Shown here: in pieces, positions 36,599 through 44,177 of the stretch
Numbering within the stretch: the first letter of the stretch is position 1
How the letters are laid out: every line of letters begins with the position of its first letter
Assembly: GCF_002015035.1 (NCBI RefSeq)
Contig: NZ_MUXY01000001.1
Span: 549,899 to 613,898, forward strand
DNA length: 64,000 nucleotides
Source: Haemophilus parahaemolyticus
GTDB taxonomy: Bacteria > Pseudomonadota > Gammaproteobacteria > Enterobacterales > Pasteurellaceae
Reading direction: 5' to 3'
The notes under the pieces: generated by a model
Seen by the model: the letters and a program-made list of their open reading frames with translations, nothing else
The model's database searches: none
Told to the model about the DNA's origin: nothing
Translations under genes and position numbers: made by a program

Positions 36599-37948
36599 TT
36601 ACTTTTTCATTGCCTGTAAAATGTCAGATAGTGGCATCGTCGGTCCATTTTCATTAGCTAATAAACCCGTTTCAGTACGGCTAAACAAGGATTGTAATAC
36701 TATATCTCTTGATTTTTCATCTATACCTTTTTCATTAATCAAGGACAAATATACATATGTTAACTGCTCTCTCTCTTGAGCATCTCTCATAAGATGCAAT
36801 GCACTAAACGCTAATTTAGCGATCAATCTAACAAGATAAGTGTAAATTGCCAGTATAAAAACAACAATCCCCATTCTCGGAATGTTATAGGTTATATTGG
36901 CATTTGGATCTGACGAAAACCATGTATCCATAAACTCTTTGCCACAAATAAATAACAGAAAAATTGGGACTATAATAAACAATAAAGTCAATCCTTCGAA
37001 CCATCTAGCCTGATTTCTAAAAGCTTTAGCTGAGGTACGCCAGTATTCAGCCGGCTTGGATAGTCGTAACTTATCTGCATAAGTTTTTTCCAGGATTTCG
37101 GCTTTAGCCTGTGTTACTTTTAATGTATTATCGCATTCTGTTAATATGCTCTTTGAGCTTTCATCGCAGTTTACTTTACAATTTTCAACATAATCTAATT
37201 TTTCTTGAAATTCTTTTGATGCTCCATCCTTCCATGATTCATATTCGGATTTAATATTAGATATTTCCTCTTCTAATAGATCTTTTCTGCTACCAAATTC
37301 AGTAGCAATTTTATCAAGCCTATTGCATCCAAACTCTTCCTTATTTACAGCCTTAACAGCCTCTATCAAACCATTAAAATTATTATAATTTAAATGTTCA
37401 ATGCTAATTTTATTATCTAGAATATAGCTCAGAAATACATCTCCAGCTACATCTCCATACTGAGTTACACAACGGCAAAACTCTAGTGTAAAGAAATGCT
37501 TACTATACAACCACACAAGAGAAATTTTCCGCTCACCACTCAATAAATTTTTTAAGAGGTCGGAAAATCCATCTGACTTCCCTTTATTATATGCATCGAT
37601 GAGAAAATTATCTTTTCCAAGGGTTTCATTTTTTGTTTTATTAACATCATCAAGATAAATTAAATTATTATTTATATTGTTTTTTATAGAAAAATAATCA
37701 TCACTCTTATTTTTATCCAAATTATAAAACTCTTTACTTAACCACCAAAATTCTTTAGATAATAATTTTTTCATATCTAAGTTAGATAATAATTTATAAT
37801 ATTTACTTTCATGCGCAATATTATATTGAGCAGATATATTTCGCCAAAAGTCAATTTCTTCTTGCAAAAAAGACAGGAATTTATCAGTTTCGGAAAATGA
37901 AAACTCTTTTCCTGTATAATCTATTAAAGTAATCTTTTTTTCTTCCAT
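36599..37948 (-). CDS. DUF6161-like membrane protein in the restriction operon
   Basis: A 449-aa protein between hsdS and hsdR, starting at ATG 37948 with AGGGGGA upstream (a longer TTG frame is unlikely). N-terminal ITLIDYTGKEFSFSETDKFL and a QEEIDFWRNIS segment resemble the start of DUF6161 proteins. The middle is helical with a coiled coil at about residues 230-300 (LLEEEISNIKSEYESWKDGA). Two membrane helices follow: WFEGLTLLFIIVPIFLLFIC and MGIVVFILAIYTYLVRLIAK. The conserved-looking tail contains MRDAQEREQLTYVYLSL and LFSRTETGLLANENGPTMP. The gene is intact while hsdM and hsdR are broken. Function unknown; an abortive-infection or membrane-effector role is a guess from context. Confidence 0.75.
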   Translation of the reverse strand: MEEKKITLIDYTGKEFSFSETDKFLSFLQEEIDFWRNISAQYNIAHESKYYKLLSNLDMKKLLSKEFWWLSKEFYNLDKNKSDDYFSIKNNINNNLIYLDDVNKTKNETLGKDNFLIDAYNKGKSDGFSDLLKNLLSGERKISLVWLYSKHFFTLEFCRCVTQYGDVAGDVFLSYILDNKISIEHLNYNNFNGLIEAVKAVNKEEFGCNRLDKIATEFGSRKDLLEEEISNIKSEYESWKDGASKEFQEKLDYVENCKVNCDESSKSILTECDNTLKVTQAKAEILEKTYADKLRLSKPAEYWRTSAKAFRNQARWFEGLTLLFIIVPIFLLFICGKEFMDTWFSSDPNANITYNIPRMGIVVFILAIYTYLVRLIAKLAFSALHLMRDAQEREQLTYVYLSLINEKGIDEKSRDIVLQSLFSRTETGLLANENGPTMPLSDILQAMKK

Positions 37949-37967
37949 AACCACATTCCCCCTAAGA

Positions 37968-39155
37968 TTACACAAACATCTGTTGTAACAATCCTTTCTT
38001 CCACTCTTTAGCTAGATTTAATTGAGAAGATAGATTTTCAATTTTACATTCTAATTTAGTAATGAAATCAGCAATCTTTGCCTGCTCATTTAAACATGGC
38101 AATAATATCGGCATTTCTGTCAATACTGACAAAACAATGTATGGTGTATTACCTTCATTTTTTCCAATATTGATACGCTCTTTTAAAAAATGCTCTAAAA
38201 AAAACTTTACATAAATAATATTTTCTGTCCATTTTTCTAAAACATATGTTCTTTGATATGCATTAAATTTGCCATTATAATAGTGGATATACCCTACATT
38301 GGCACCGTTATCTGAAATCAATAATGCTTCTGAATCAAATGCAAAATTATCGATATGATAAAATTCTTTAGCACAGGTATAAAATCTATATTTTCCATTT
38401 TCGACCATCGCATTAGCATCAAGCTTCCCTGTTGTTATACAGCAAAGTTTTCCTAATTTCTTTTCTTCCCACTCTCCAAACTCTCCAAACTCTCCAAACT
38501 CTCCAAACTCTCCAAACTCTCCACCATTATCATCTTTAAATCTAATTTCTTGGTTAAAGATTTTTTGCATTACACCTTTTTTATATTGAATCATTAACTG
38601 ATGTTGCTCATTTAGCTGAGAGATCTTTTCATCCACTGCAGTGAGAAAGTTTGCGATTTTTGTTTGTTCATCTAGAGTAGGAATAGAAATCTCTAATGGT
38701 TTTAGAACCTGCAAATTTATATTTTTCTGTGCATTTTGAGTGGCTTGAGAGTCCAAAGTCTTTTTCTTCAAATCTAATATATTCTTTAGAAAATATACAT
38801 TTGAAAGATTTTCTCTAACTAAAATACCAACAATACTATCTGGGCAAGCAATAGAAAATTTAGTTATGGCAGGATCTCCAATATTTGCAGCAATAGTAAT
38901 AAGTATAGTATTAGGAGGAAATAATTTACTTACAGTTAACCCTAATTCATTTAATGTTTGTGAATATTTTTCAAAAAAAATATCACTATTACTAATATCA
39001 CCAGTTTGAACAAATGGGATATTTCCATTAAAGTATTTTGGATCATTACGAGGCCTAGCCGAAAATTTACCTCTTTCAACCTGGGCAACCTCTTCCAAAA
39101 CTATATTTTTCCACTCTTGATTAAACTCTTTAAACCTTAACTTTGGTACTGCCAT
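37968..39155 (-). CDS. hsdS: Type I specificity subunit HsdS
   Basis: Chooses the DNA sequence methylated or cut by the type I complex. The 395-aa protein has two target-recognition domains. The first (from VPKLRFKEFNQEWKNI) ends with the central conserved helix around KIANFLTAVDEKISQLNEQH; the second ends with KIADFITKLECKIENLSSQL and GLLQQMFV. They are joined by five GEF tripeptides and a GEW (at about residues 209-227), encoded by 9-bp tandem repeats. Changing the repeat number would alter the spacing of the two half-sites recognised, as with the TAEL repeats of EcoR124. Start overlaps the hsdM stop as TAATG. Intact. Confidence 0.95.
   Translation of the reverse strand: MAVPKLRFKEFNQEWKNIVLEEVAQVERGKFSARPRNDPKYFNGNIPFVQTGDISNSDIFFEKYSQTLNELGLTVSKLFPPNTILITIAANIGDPAITKFSIACPDSIVGILVRENLSNVYFLKNILDLKKKTLDSQATQNAQKNINLQVLKPLEISIPTLDEQTKIANFLTAVDEKISQLNEQHQLMIQYKKGVMQKIFNQEIRFKDDNGGEFGEFGEFGEFGEFGEWEEKKLGKLCCITTGKLDANAMVENGKYRFYTCAKEFYHIDNFAFDSEALLISDNGANVGYIHYYNGKFNAYQRTYVLEKWTENIIYVKFFLEHFLKERINIGKNEGNTPYIVLSVLTEMPILLPCLNEQAKIADFITKLECKIENLSSQLNLAKEWKKGLLQQMFV
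38472..38520. repeat. 9-bp tandem repeat array inside hsdS
   Basis: Unit CTCTCCAAA on the plus strand, five full copies plus a partial one, no mismatches. On the coding strand each unit encodes Gly-Glu-Phe. Perfect identity implies recent expansion or ongoing slippage. Since 9 is a multiple of 3, changes keep the frame and alter linker length only. Confidence 0.95.
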
Positions 39156-40714
39156 TATTTACTTCCTTCAAAAGGTGAAACAATACCTAACTCAGCACAA
39201 TATCCTGCAATCACTTTGTCAGTTTGTTTAGCTTCTAATGAAAGAGCGGCCAATTTTTCAGAAATTTTTACAAGATCGATTTCTTCTTCCGCTTCAAAGG
39301 TGTCAACATAACGTGGGATATTTAGGTTAAAATCATTTTCTTCAATTTGACTGAATGGCACTACTTCCGCATATTTTGCAATGCTTTCACGTTTTTCAAC
39401 CGCTTGCATAATTTTATCAATATGCTCCGGCAACAACACATTTTGTGTTTTTTGTTTTTCAAAGTCATTGCTAGCATCAATAAACAAAATATCATCACGC
39501 TTACGATTCTTCTTCAACACTAATACACAAGTTGGAATGCTCGTACCATAAAAAACGTTAGCTGGTAGTCCGATAATAGTGTCAATTGCATTTAAATTTT
39601 CAATTAGATATTGACGAATCACGCCCTCACTCGAACCTCTAAACAATACTCCATGAGGTAACACAACAGCCATAGTGCCATGCTCTTCTAATTGGTAATA
39701 CATATGCTGCACAAATGCCATATCTGCTTTAGTTTTTGGTGCCAGCTTGCCATAACCTGTAAATCGAGGATCTTGTAAAAAATTAGGATCTGCTGACCAA
39801 TTCGCTGAAAAAGGAGGGTTTGCTACAACGGCTTCGAAACGGTGTTCTAAATGTTGTGGACGAGTAAGCGTATCTTCTTGCTTAATATCAAAAGTAGCAA
39901 AATGAACATCATGCAAAATCATATTCATTCGAGCAAGGTTATACGTTGTGCGATTCATCTCTTGCCCAAAAATGCGATCAACATTTTTTACCTGGCGTTT
40001 AACTCTCAATAAAAGAGAGCCAGAACCGCAAGTCGGATCGTAAACTGATTTCAAACGGTCTTTACCGAGCGTAACCAAACGAGCCAATAAGGTAGAGACA
40101 GGCTGTGGCGTATAAAACTCCCCTGCTTTTTTACCTGCGCCACTCGCAAATTGTGCAATTAAATACTCATAAGCATCTCCTAGCACATCTTTTTCAGTAT
40201 TAGTTAAATCAAAATCAATACCATCCAAATGGTTCAATACTTTGACAACTAATTCATTACGGTCATTTGCTGAATTTCCAAGTTTGCTAGAATTCAAATC
40301 CAAATCTTCGAATAATTTTGCAAAATCCTCTTCAGAATCTGTACCAAGTGTACTTCGTTCAATTGCTTTTAACGTTTTATCAAGGTCATCCAAAATAAAT
40401 GAGCCTTGTTTACCTCATTCAGAAATAGTATGAAAAAGCTGGTTAGGAGTAAGTGAAAAGCCAACTTCGGCAATTGAATTTTTAGCAATTTCTGCAATAT
40501 AGCGTTGATGCTCAGGATTGTTATCATCAAGCTCGGTGAAGCTGATACCTTCTCCATCAAGTAATTCATTAGCAAATTTCACCGCTTTGTCGGACAGGTA
40601 TTTATAGAAAATGAAGCCGAGAATGTAATCACGAAACTCATCAGCTCCCATTTTGCCACGTAATTCGTTAGCGATATTCCAAAGTTGTTTGTGTAGTATT
40701 TGCTGGTCTGTCAT
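39155..40714 (-). pseudogene. hsdM: Type I methyltransferase subunit HsdM with in-frame TGA
   Basis: N6-adenine methyltransferase subunit. Starts at ATG 40714 (MTDQQILHKQLWNIANELRG) and reads normally to QLFHTISE, where TGA at 40415-40417 interrupts. The same frame goes on without any shift as GKQGSFILDDLDKTLKAIER to the stop at 39155. It contains SAM motif DPTCGSGSLLLR, catalytic motif NPPFS and the helical tail. Total length would be 519 residues, normal for HsdM, so only one codon is wrong; CGA to TGA is the simplest change. Re-initiation at TTG 40393 could make a 412-aa product retaining both catalytic motifs but lacking the N-terminal domain. Nonsense pseudogene is the likeliest reading. 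Confidence 0.88.
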
Positions 40715-40747
40715 AAATATTTGATAATGAATAAAGTTATGGGGAAT

Positions 40748-40753
40748 TATAAT
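40748..40753. promoter_or_regulatory. Possible -10 element for the structured RNA and/or hsdM
   Basis: ATTATAAT (palindromic) gives TATAAT on both strands between the divergent hsdM gene and the structured RNA at 40772. On the plus strand the best -35 (TTGATA, 40721) has a 21-bp spacer, longer than ideal, so the call is tentative. Confidence 0.35.
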
Positions 40754-40771
40754 CCGCGTAGCACTGAAATA

Positions 40772-40833
40772 AAAGGGTCAAGGGATATTCCCTTGCAAGT
40801 CCACAGCGATATCGCCGTGTGTACTTGCCCTTT
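40772..40833 (+). ncRNA. Three-way-junction RNA, candidate C4/CI-type antisense RNA
   Basis: A compact fold is visible: closing stem AAAGGG (40772-40777) / CCCTTT (40828-40833); hairpin 1 CAAGGGA / TCCCTTG (40779-40785 with 40789-40795); hairpin 2 GCAAGT (40795-40800) / ACTTGC (40823-40828), extended by CACA/TGTG and GCG/CGC around an ATAT loop. The ends of neighbouring stems share single bases, so not all pairs can coexist. The size is close to the P1/P7 C4 and P4 CI RNAs, which lie at this position upstream of satellite or immunity operons, and here AlpA and primase genes follow. No protein is encoded. The family call is by size, shape and position only. Confidence 0.5.
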
Positions 40834-40868
40834 GTCCCCCGTTTAGTCTTAAAATTGAGGAGCTAACT

Positions 40869-40934
40869 ATGAGAGTCCCATATGAATATACCAGTACCAG
40901 ACTAATAAACCAATTACATGCAAAGCATTATTAA
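40869..40934 (+). CDS. Short ORF after the structured RNA
   Basis: ATG at 40869 with a strong GAGGAGCT Shine-Dalgarno, 21 codons (MRVPYEYTSTRLINQLHAKH plus Tyr). Either a leader peptide controlled by the upstream RNA or the true start of the next membrane protein: adding one A in the AAA at 40922-40924 would continue this frame as LLKPYSLIDCDDFSNW into the 40988 ORF. Confidence 0.45.
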   Translation: MRVPYEYTSTRLINQLHAKHY

Positions 40935-40987
40935 AACCCTACTCACTAATTGATTGTGATGATTTTTCAAACTGGGGAAAACTTGGC

Positions 40988-41368
40988 TTGATTGTAACAA
41001 TAGCTCTCTATATTCTTTCCCCAATTATTATTTTAACAATACGTTACCAACATAATGCCTTCATAACACATGAAACAGTGTTACTTCTTATCTTTGCTTT
41101 GATTGTAAATGTTTGGCTCTTAAGATGTGCAGTTGATTATTTTCTCAAGCTATATAGGCAAAATTTAGAAAATGCATTTAAGAATATGCCATCACCTTTA
41201 AAACTATTCAGAGTTATCAAAGGACTATTAAAATTTGCAAAAGAAAAAGGGGTTTCACAGGGTGAGCTCTGTTCATATTTATATGAAGAAGTTGCTAGTG
41301 AAGTAAAATGCAAAAAAACTACTATAGAAAAATGGTTTGCCATAGCAAATAAAATCAATAAGTTATAA
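40988..41368 (+). CDS. Hypothetical membrane protein of P4-like remnant
   Basis: A 126-aa frame that begins with TTG at 40988 and has no Shine-Dalgarno. The frame is open upstream to 40886, and a one-base shift would connect it to the well-initiated short ORF at 40869, giving about 166 aa. It has two adjacent hydrophobic helices (VTIALYILSPIIILTI and VLLLIFALIVNVWLL) and then a basic soluble tail (FKNMPSPLKLFRVIKGLLKF, IEKWFAIANKINKL). No family recognised. The position between the structured RNA and alpA matches small immunity or regulator genes of satellite phages. Confidence 0.5.
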   Translation: MIVTIALYILSPIIILTIRYQHNAFITHETVLLLIFALIVNVWLLRCAVDYFLKLYRQNLENAFKNMPSPLKLFRVIKGLLKFAKEKGVSQGELCSYLYEEVASEVKCKKTTIEKWFAIANKINKL

Positions 41369-41481
41369 TTTCCCAAAAGTTAAAATTAAGCATTTGAAAA
41401 GACTTTTTGAATACTTCCACATAGGATTTCCTGCTGTAACAAGTCGTTACAAGTTAGTTCAACTTACTGCAGGTAATTATT

Positions 41482-41685
41482 ATGGAACAAATCATTCAAC
41501 CTACTGATAAATTTATTCGTAAATCTGAAGTATCAAAGCTGACAGGTTTATCTAGTACTTCTATTTGGCGATTATCTAAAACGGGAGATTTTCCTCAATC
41601 CATTAAGATTGGGGGATATTCTGTTCGATACTCTTTAAATGAAGTTCTAGCCTGGATTGAATCAAAAAAATCTACAAGGGGGTAA
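41482..41685 (+). CDS. AlpA-family transcriptional regulator
   Basis: A 67-aa winged-helix/MerR-like regulator of the AlpA/P4 Vis type, which typically controls integrase or excision and late satellite genes. Motifs: DKFIRKSEVSKLTGLSSTSI (helix-turn-helix), WRLSKTGDFPQSIKIGG and YSVRYSLNEVLAWIESK. It ends 1 bp before the primase-fusion start codon, so the two are co-translated or coupled. Such regulators often bind direct or inverted repeats near int; the GACGGTATT sites at 31.5 kb are one candidate set, though far away. Confidence 0.88.
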   Translation: MEQIIQPTDKFIRKSEVSKLTGLSSTSIWRLSKTGDFPQSIKIGGYSVRYSLNEVLAWIESKKSTRG

Positions 41686-41686
41686 T

Positions 41687-43378
41687 ATGAGTATTCAAAA
41701 AGCCCCTTTTTATGAATACCAACTGAAAGATCCCTTTGATGAAACTTTTATTTTAGCAGGCACGCTAGCATGGAATAAGCTCTACCATGAAATGCTTTCT
41801 GATTGTCTATCTTTAGATAAAACCAAAAAATTTATCATTTTAGGTGATGAGCAACTAGAAAAACTGCCAAATTTACGGATTGTGCGGCAAGAAAAACGAG
41901 CAGCTAAAGTGATCCAACTTGGTGAGTTAAGCAATATTCACATTTCATTGATTTGCCAAAGTATTGCGACCCTTTCTGATGTTTCAACATTGGTTCTATT
42001 GGATGATACTCTATCTATCAAAGAAAATTTAAGTGATTATCTTAAACGTATTCGTGATGGTCAGACTATTCAATTTGCAGAAATTGAGGCCTCAGTAAAA
42101 TTTAATGAAGCTGATGTTCCAAAACTCTTTCTAGAACATTCAAAGGAGCACTACTCTTATAACAAAGAAACCAAACAATTTTATTGTTATGAACAAGCTA
42201 TTTGGAAACCTATTGACGAATATCAATTAACCTCTAGGTTAATTTCCTTTCTTAAAACAGTTAAAGCCAAATACACTAAAAAACAGCTAGATAATTATCT
42301 TAGCTTATTAAGATACGATGTTCCTCTTATGCAAACATCCAAGCGTGATTTAATCGGTTTTTCGGATATAGTCATTGACCGGGTAACTGGTGAAATATTG
42401 GAGCATAGTCCTGATAATTGGCTTTTTTCTGTTCTTCCCTTTCCTTATCAAAATAAACAGCAAGAAAGCCCCTATTTTAATAGATGGCTAAACTTTACTT
42501 GTGATAACAATGAGAATAAAAAATCTGTTTTACTCGCCTTGTTGTATATGGTTCTGAGTAATCGCTACGACTGGCAGCTCTTTATTGAAATTACAGGGGA
42601 AGGTGCAACAGGAAAATCAGTATTAACCGATATTTGCATGCAGATGGTTGGCTTAGATAATGTCATTTCTCTGAATCTTAACAATCTTGATAATCCCAAA
42701 GAACGTTACCCTATAAAAGATAAATTACTGATTATTTGTCCCGATCAACCTAGTTACAAAATAATAGGTTCTGGGCTAAAAGCTATTACAGGGGGAGACC
42801 TTATTCGGGTCGAACCCATTTTCTGGAGTTTGCTCACAGCTGTTCGCCCTGCAGAAGTGGTTAGCGTAGAATGGAGTGAAATTGATTGGGAAAATTGTGT
42901 TTGGCATATTCCCAAAGAGAAAATGAAAGGCAGACAAAATGAGAAGAAACCGCATACTGTTCCGCTTTGTAAACAGGCGATTTGGGTATTAGAAGAAATG
43001 AAAAAATGGAATGGTACTTATCCGTTCGTTTTTGCTCACAGCTTACGCCCAGATAAAGAACCTATGAGCAGTGAAACGGTTAATAATGCGTTAAAGCGGA
43101 ACGGTTATCACGGCATTTTGACTTCACACGGAATAAGATCGATAATCCGAACCTACTTAGCCGACATTGGCATTGAGCGAAATACAGCTGAAAAAGTCCT
43201 TGCTCATAAAATTGATGATTCACTTGAGGCCACTTACAACCGCCACGATTACCTCAAACAACGCATTCCTGTAATGCAGAGATGGGGAGACTATCTTGAA
43301 CAATGCGGACTTACTCACGATAAAATCACACACACTAAAGCACATACTATTCTTGATTGTTTAAATGCTTTTCCGTGA
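41687..43378 (+). pseudogene. Chimera of P4-like primase/helicase and tyrosine recombinase
   Basis: One open frame of 563 codons from ATG 41687 (Shine-Dalgarno AAGGGGG). Residues 1 to about 380 are the helicase half of a D5/P4-alpha-type replication protein, with PFYEYQLKDPFDETFILAGT, Walker A GEGATGKSVLTD and SGLKAITGGDLIRVEP. At about base 42825 it switches, still in frame, to the C-terminal catalytic domain of a tyrosine recombinase: LTAVRPAEVVSVEWSEIDW (first Arg), LTSHGIRSIIRTYL (His-x-x-Arg) and AHKIDDSLEATYNRHDY (nucleophile Tyr). Neither half is complete. The likely cause is a deletion that joined primase to int at the tRNA end of a satellite. Whether the fusion is expressed or active is unknown. 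Confidence 0.85.
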
Positions 43379-43461
43379 GTTCTCAAGAACTTATAAAATA
43401 AACAAAGTTATTGATTTATATAGAGTTTTAGGCTTTTAAGATGTTCTGTGAGTTTGAATAA

Positions 43462-43535
43462 TGGAGGCGTGTACCGGAGTCGAACCGATCTACATGGATT
43501 TGCAATCCAGTGCATAACCGCTTTGCTAACACGCC
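43462..43535 (-). tRNA. tRNA-Cys (GCA)
   Basis: 74 bases with encoded CCA. Acceptor GGCGTGT pairs with ACACGCC; the anticodon stem-loop GGATTGCAAATCC gives anticodon GCA; T-loop GGTTCGACTCC is standard. Its 3' end faces the island, and the recombinase fragment ends 84 bp away, consistent with a tRNA-linked insertion. Co-transcribed after tRNA-Gly. In enterics the same gly-cys pair is followed by a tRNA-Leu; none is present here. Confidence 0.97.
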
Positions 43536-43550
43536 ATAAGATATGAAATA

Positions 43551-43626
<76 letters not shown>

Positions 43627-43908
43627 ATTTGAGGTGTTGTGCTTAATAACGAGGTGCATTTTACGGATTATGAACTTCTTGTCAATGATAAAAATAAAAT
43701 ATTTCACTAACAGCATAAAAAAAGACCTTTTTGTGCGTTTTTTATAACTTTTGAAGCAATTTCGGCTTCAAGTCACCGCCTTTTAAAAAATTATTAAATT
43801 ATATTTAATAAAATGATTGCTCTCTAAATTAACTTCCTGTAAGCTTAAAAAAATATAAGTATAGCTTATGCTTATTAGATAAATACATTTGTAAGTAAAT
43901 ATCTATAA
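43627..43908. other. AT-rich spacer between tRNA genes and lysine riboswitch
   Basis: No coding region recognised. It must hold the tRNA-Gly promoter (minus strand) and the lysC promoter (plus strand). I could not assign convincing -35/-10 pairs. Confidence 0.6.
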
Positions 43909-44052
43909 AGAGAGGTGCAACACTCAGGCAGATTAATTCTAGGCAACTAGGGCCGTTTGACGATTAATTGATGGGAGTGCTTGCCGAGGTGTGAATTCAC
44001 TAGACTGGAATGAACATCGGCTAGGTCAGGTTGAATCCTACTAGCTGTCATT
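43909..44052 (+). promoter_or_regulatory. Lysine riboswitch (L box) of lysC
   Basis: Starts AGAGGTGCAAC at 43911 and contains the conserved GCTTGCCGAGG and CATCGGCTAGG elements around a variable arm, then GGTTGAATCC and AGCTGTCA, the same order as the E. coli lysC L box. It senses lysine and represses lysC. Downstream, CATTTAAA (44049-44056) can pair with TTTAAATG (44073-44080); this hairpin probably belongs to the expression platform. No strong T-run follows, so control of translation is more likely than termination. The leader runs another 100 bases to the start codon. Confidence 0.88.
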
Positions 44053-44177
44053 TAAATCTCGTTTAAAGCGATTTTAAATGGAGTGCTCTGAGGAATGGCT
44101 CGCCCACAAATCTACTCAATTTCCTTTCGAATCACTAAAATCACAACATCATCCCTTAATAATAGGAAATTTTTATT

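Noticed and set aside
40415..40417. TGA as selenocysteine or reassigned codon in hsdM
   Set aside because: Neighbouring core genes use TGG for tryptophan normally, HsdM has no selenocysteine, and no SECIS-like hairpin was seen after the TGA.
31404..43461. Direct repeats marking attL/attR of the island
   Set aside because: I looked for second copies of the guaA 3' end and of the tRNA-Cys 3' end within the island and saw none long enough to trust.
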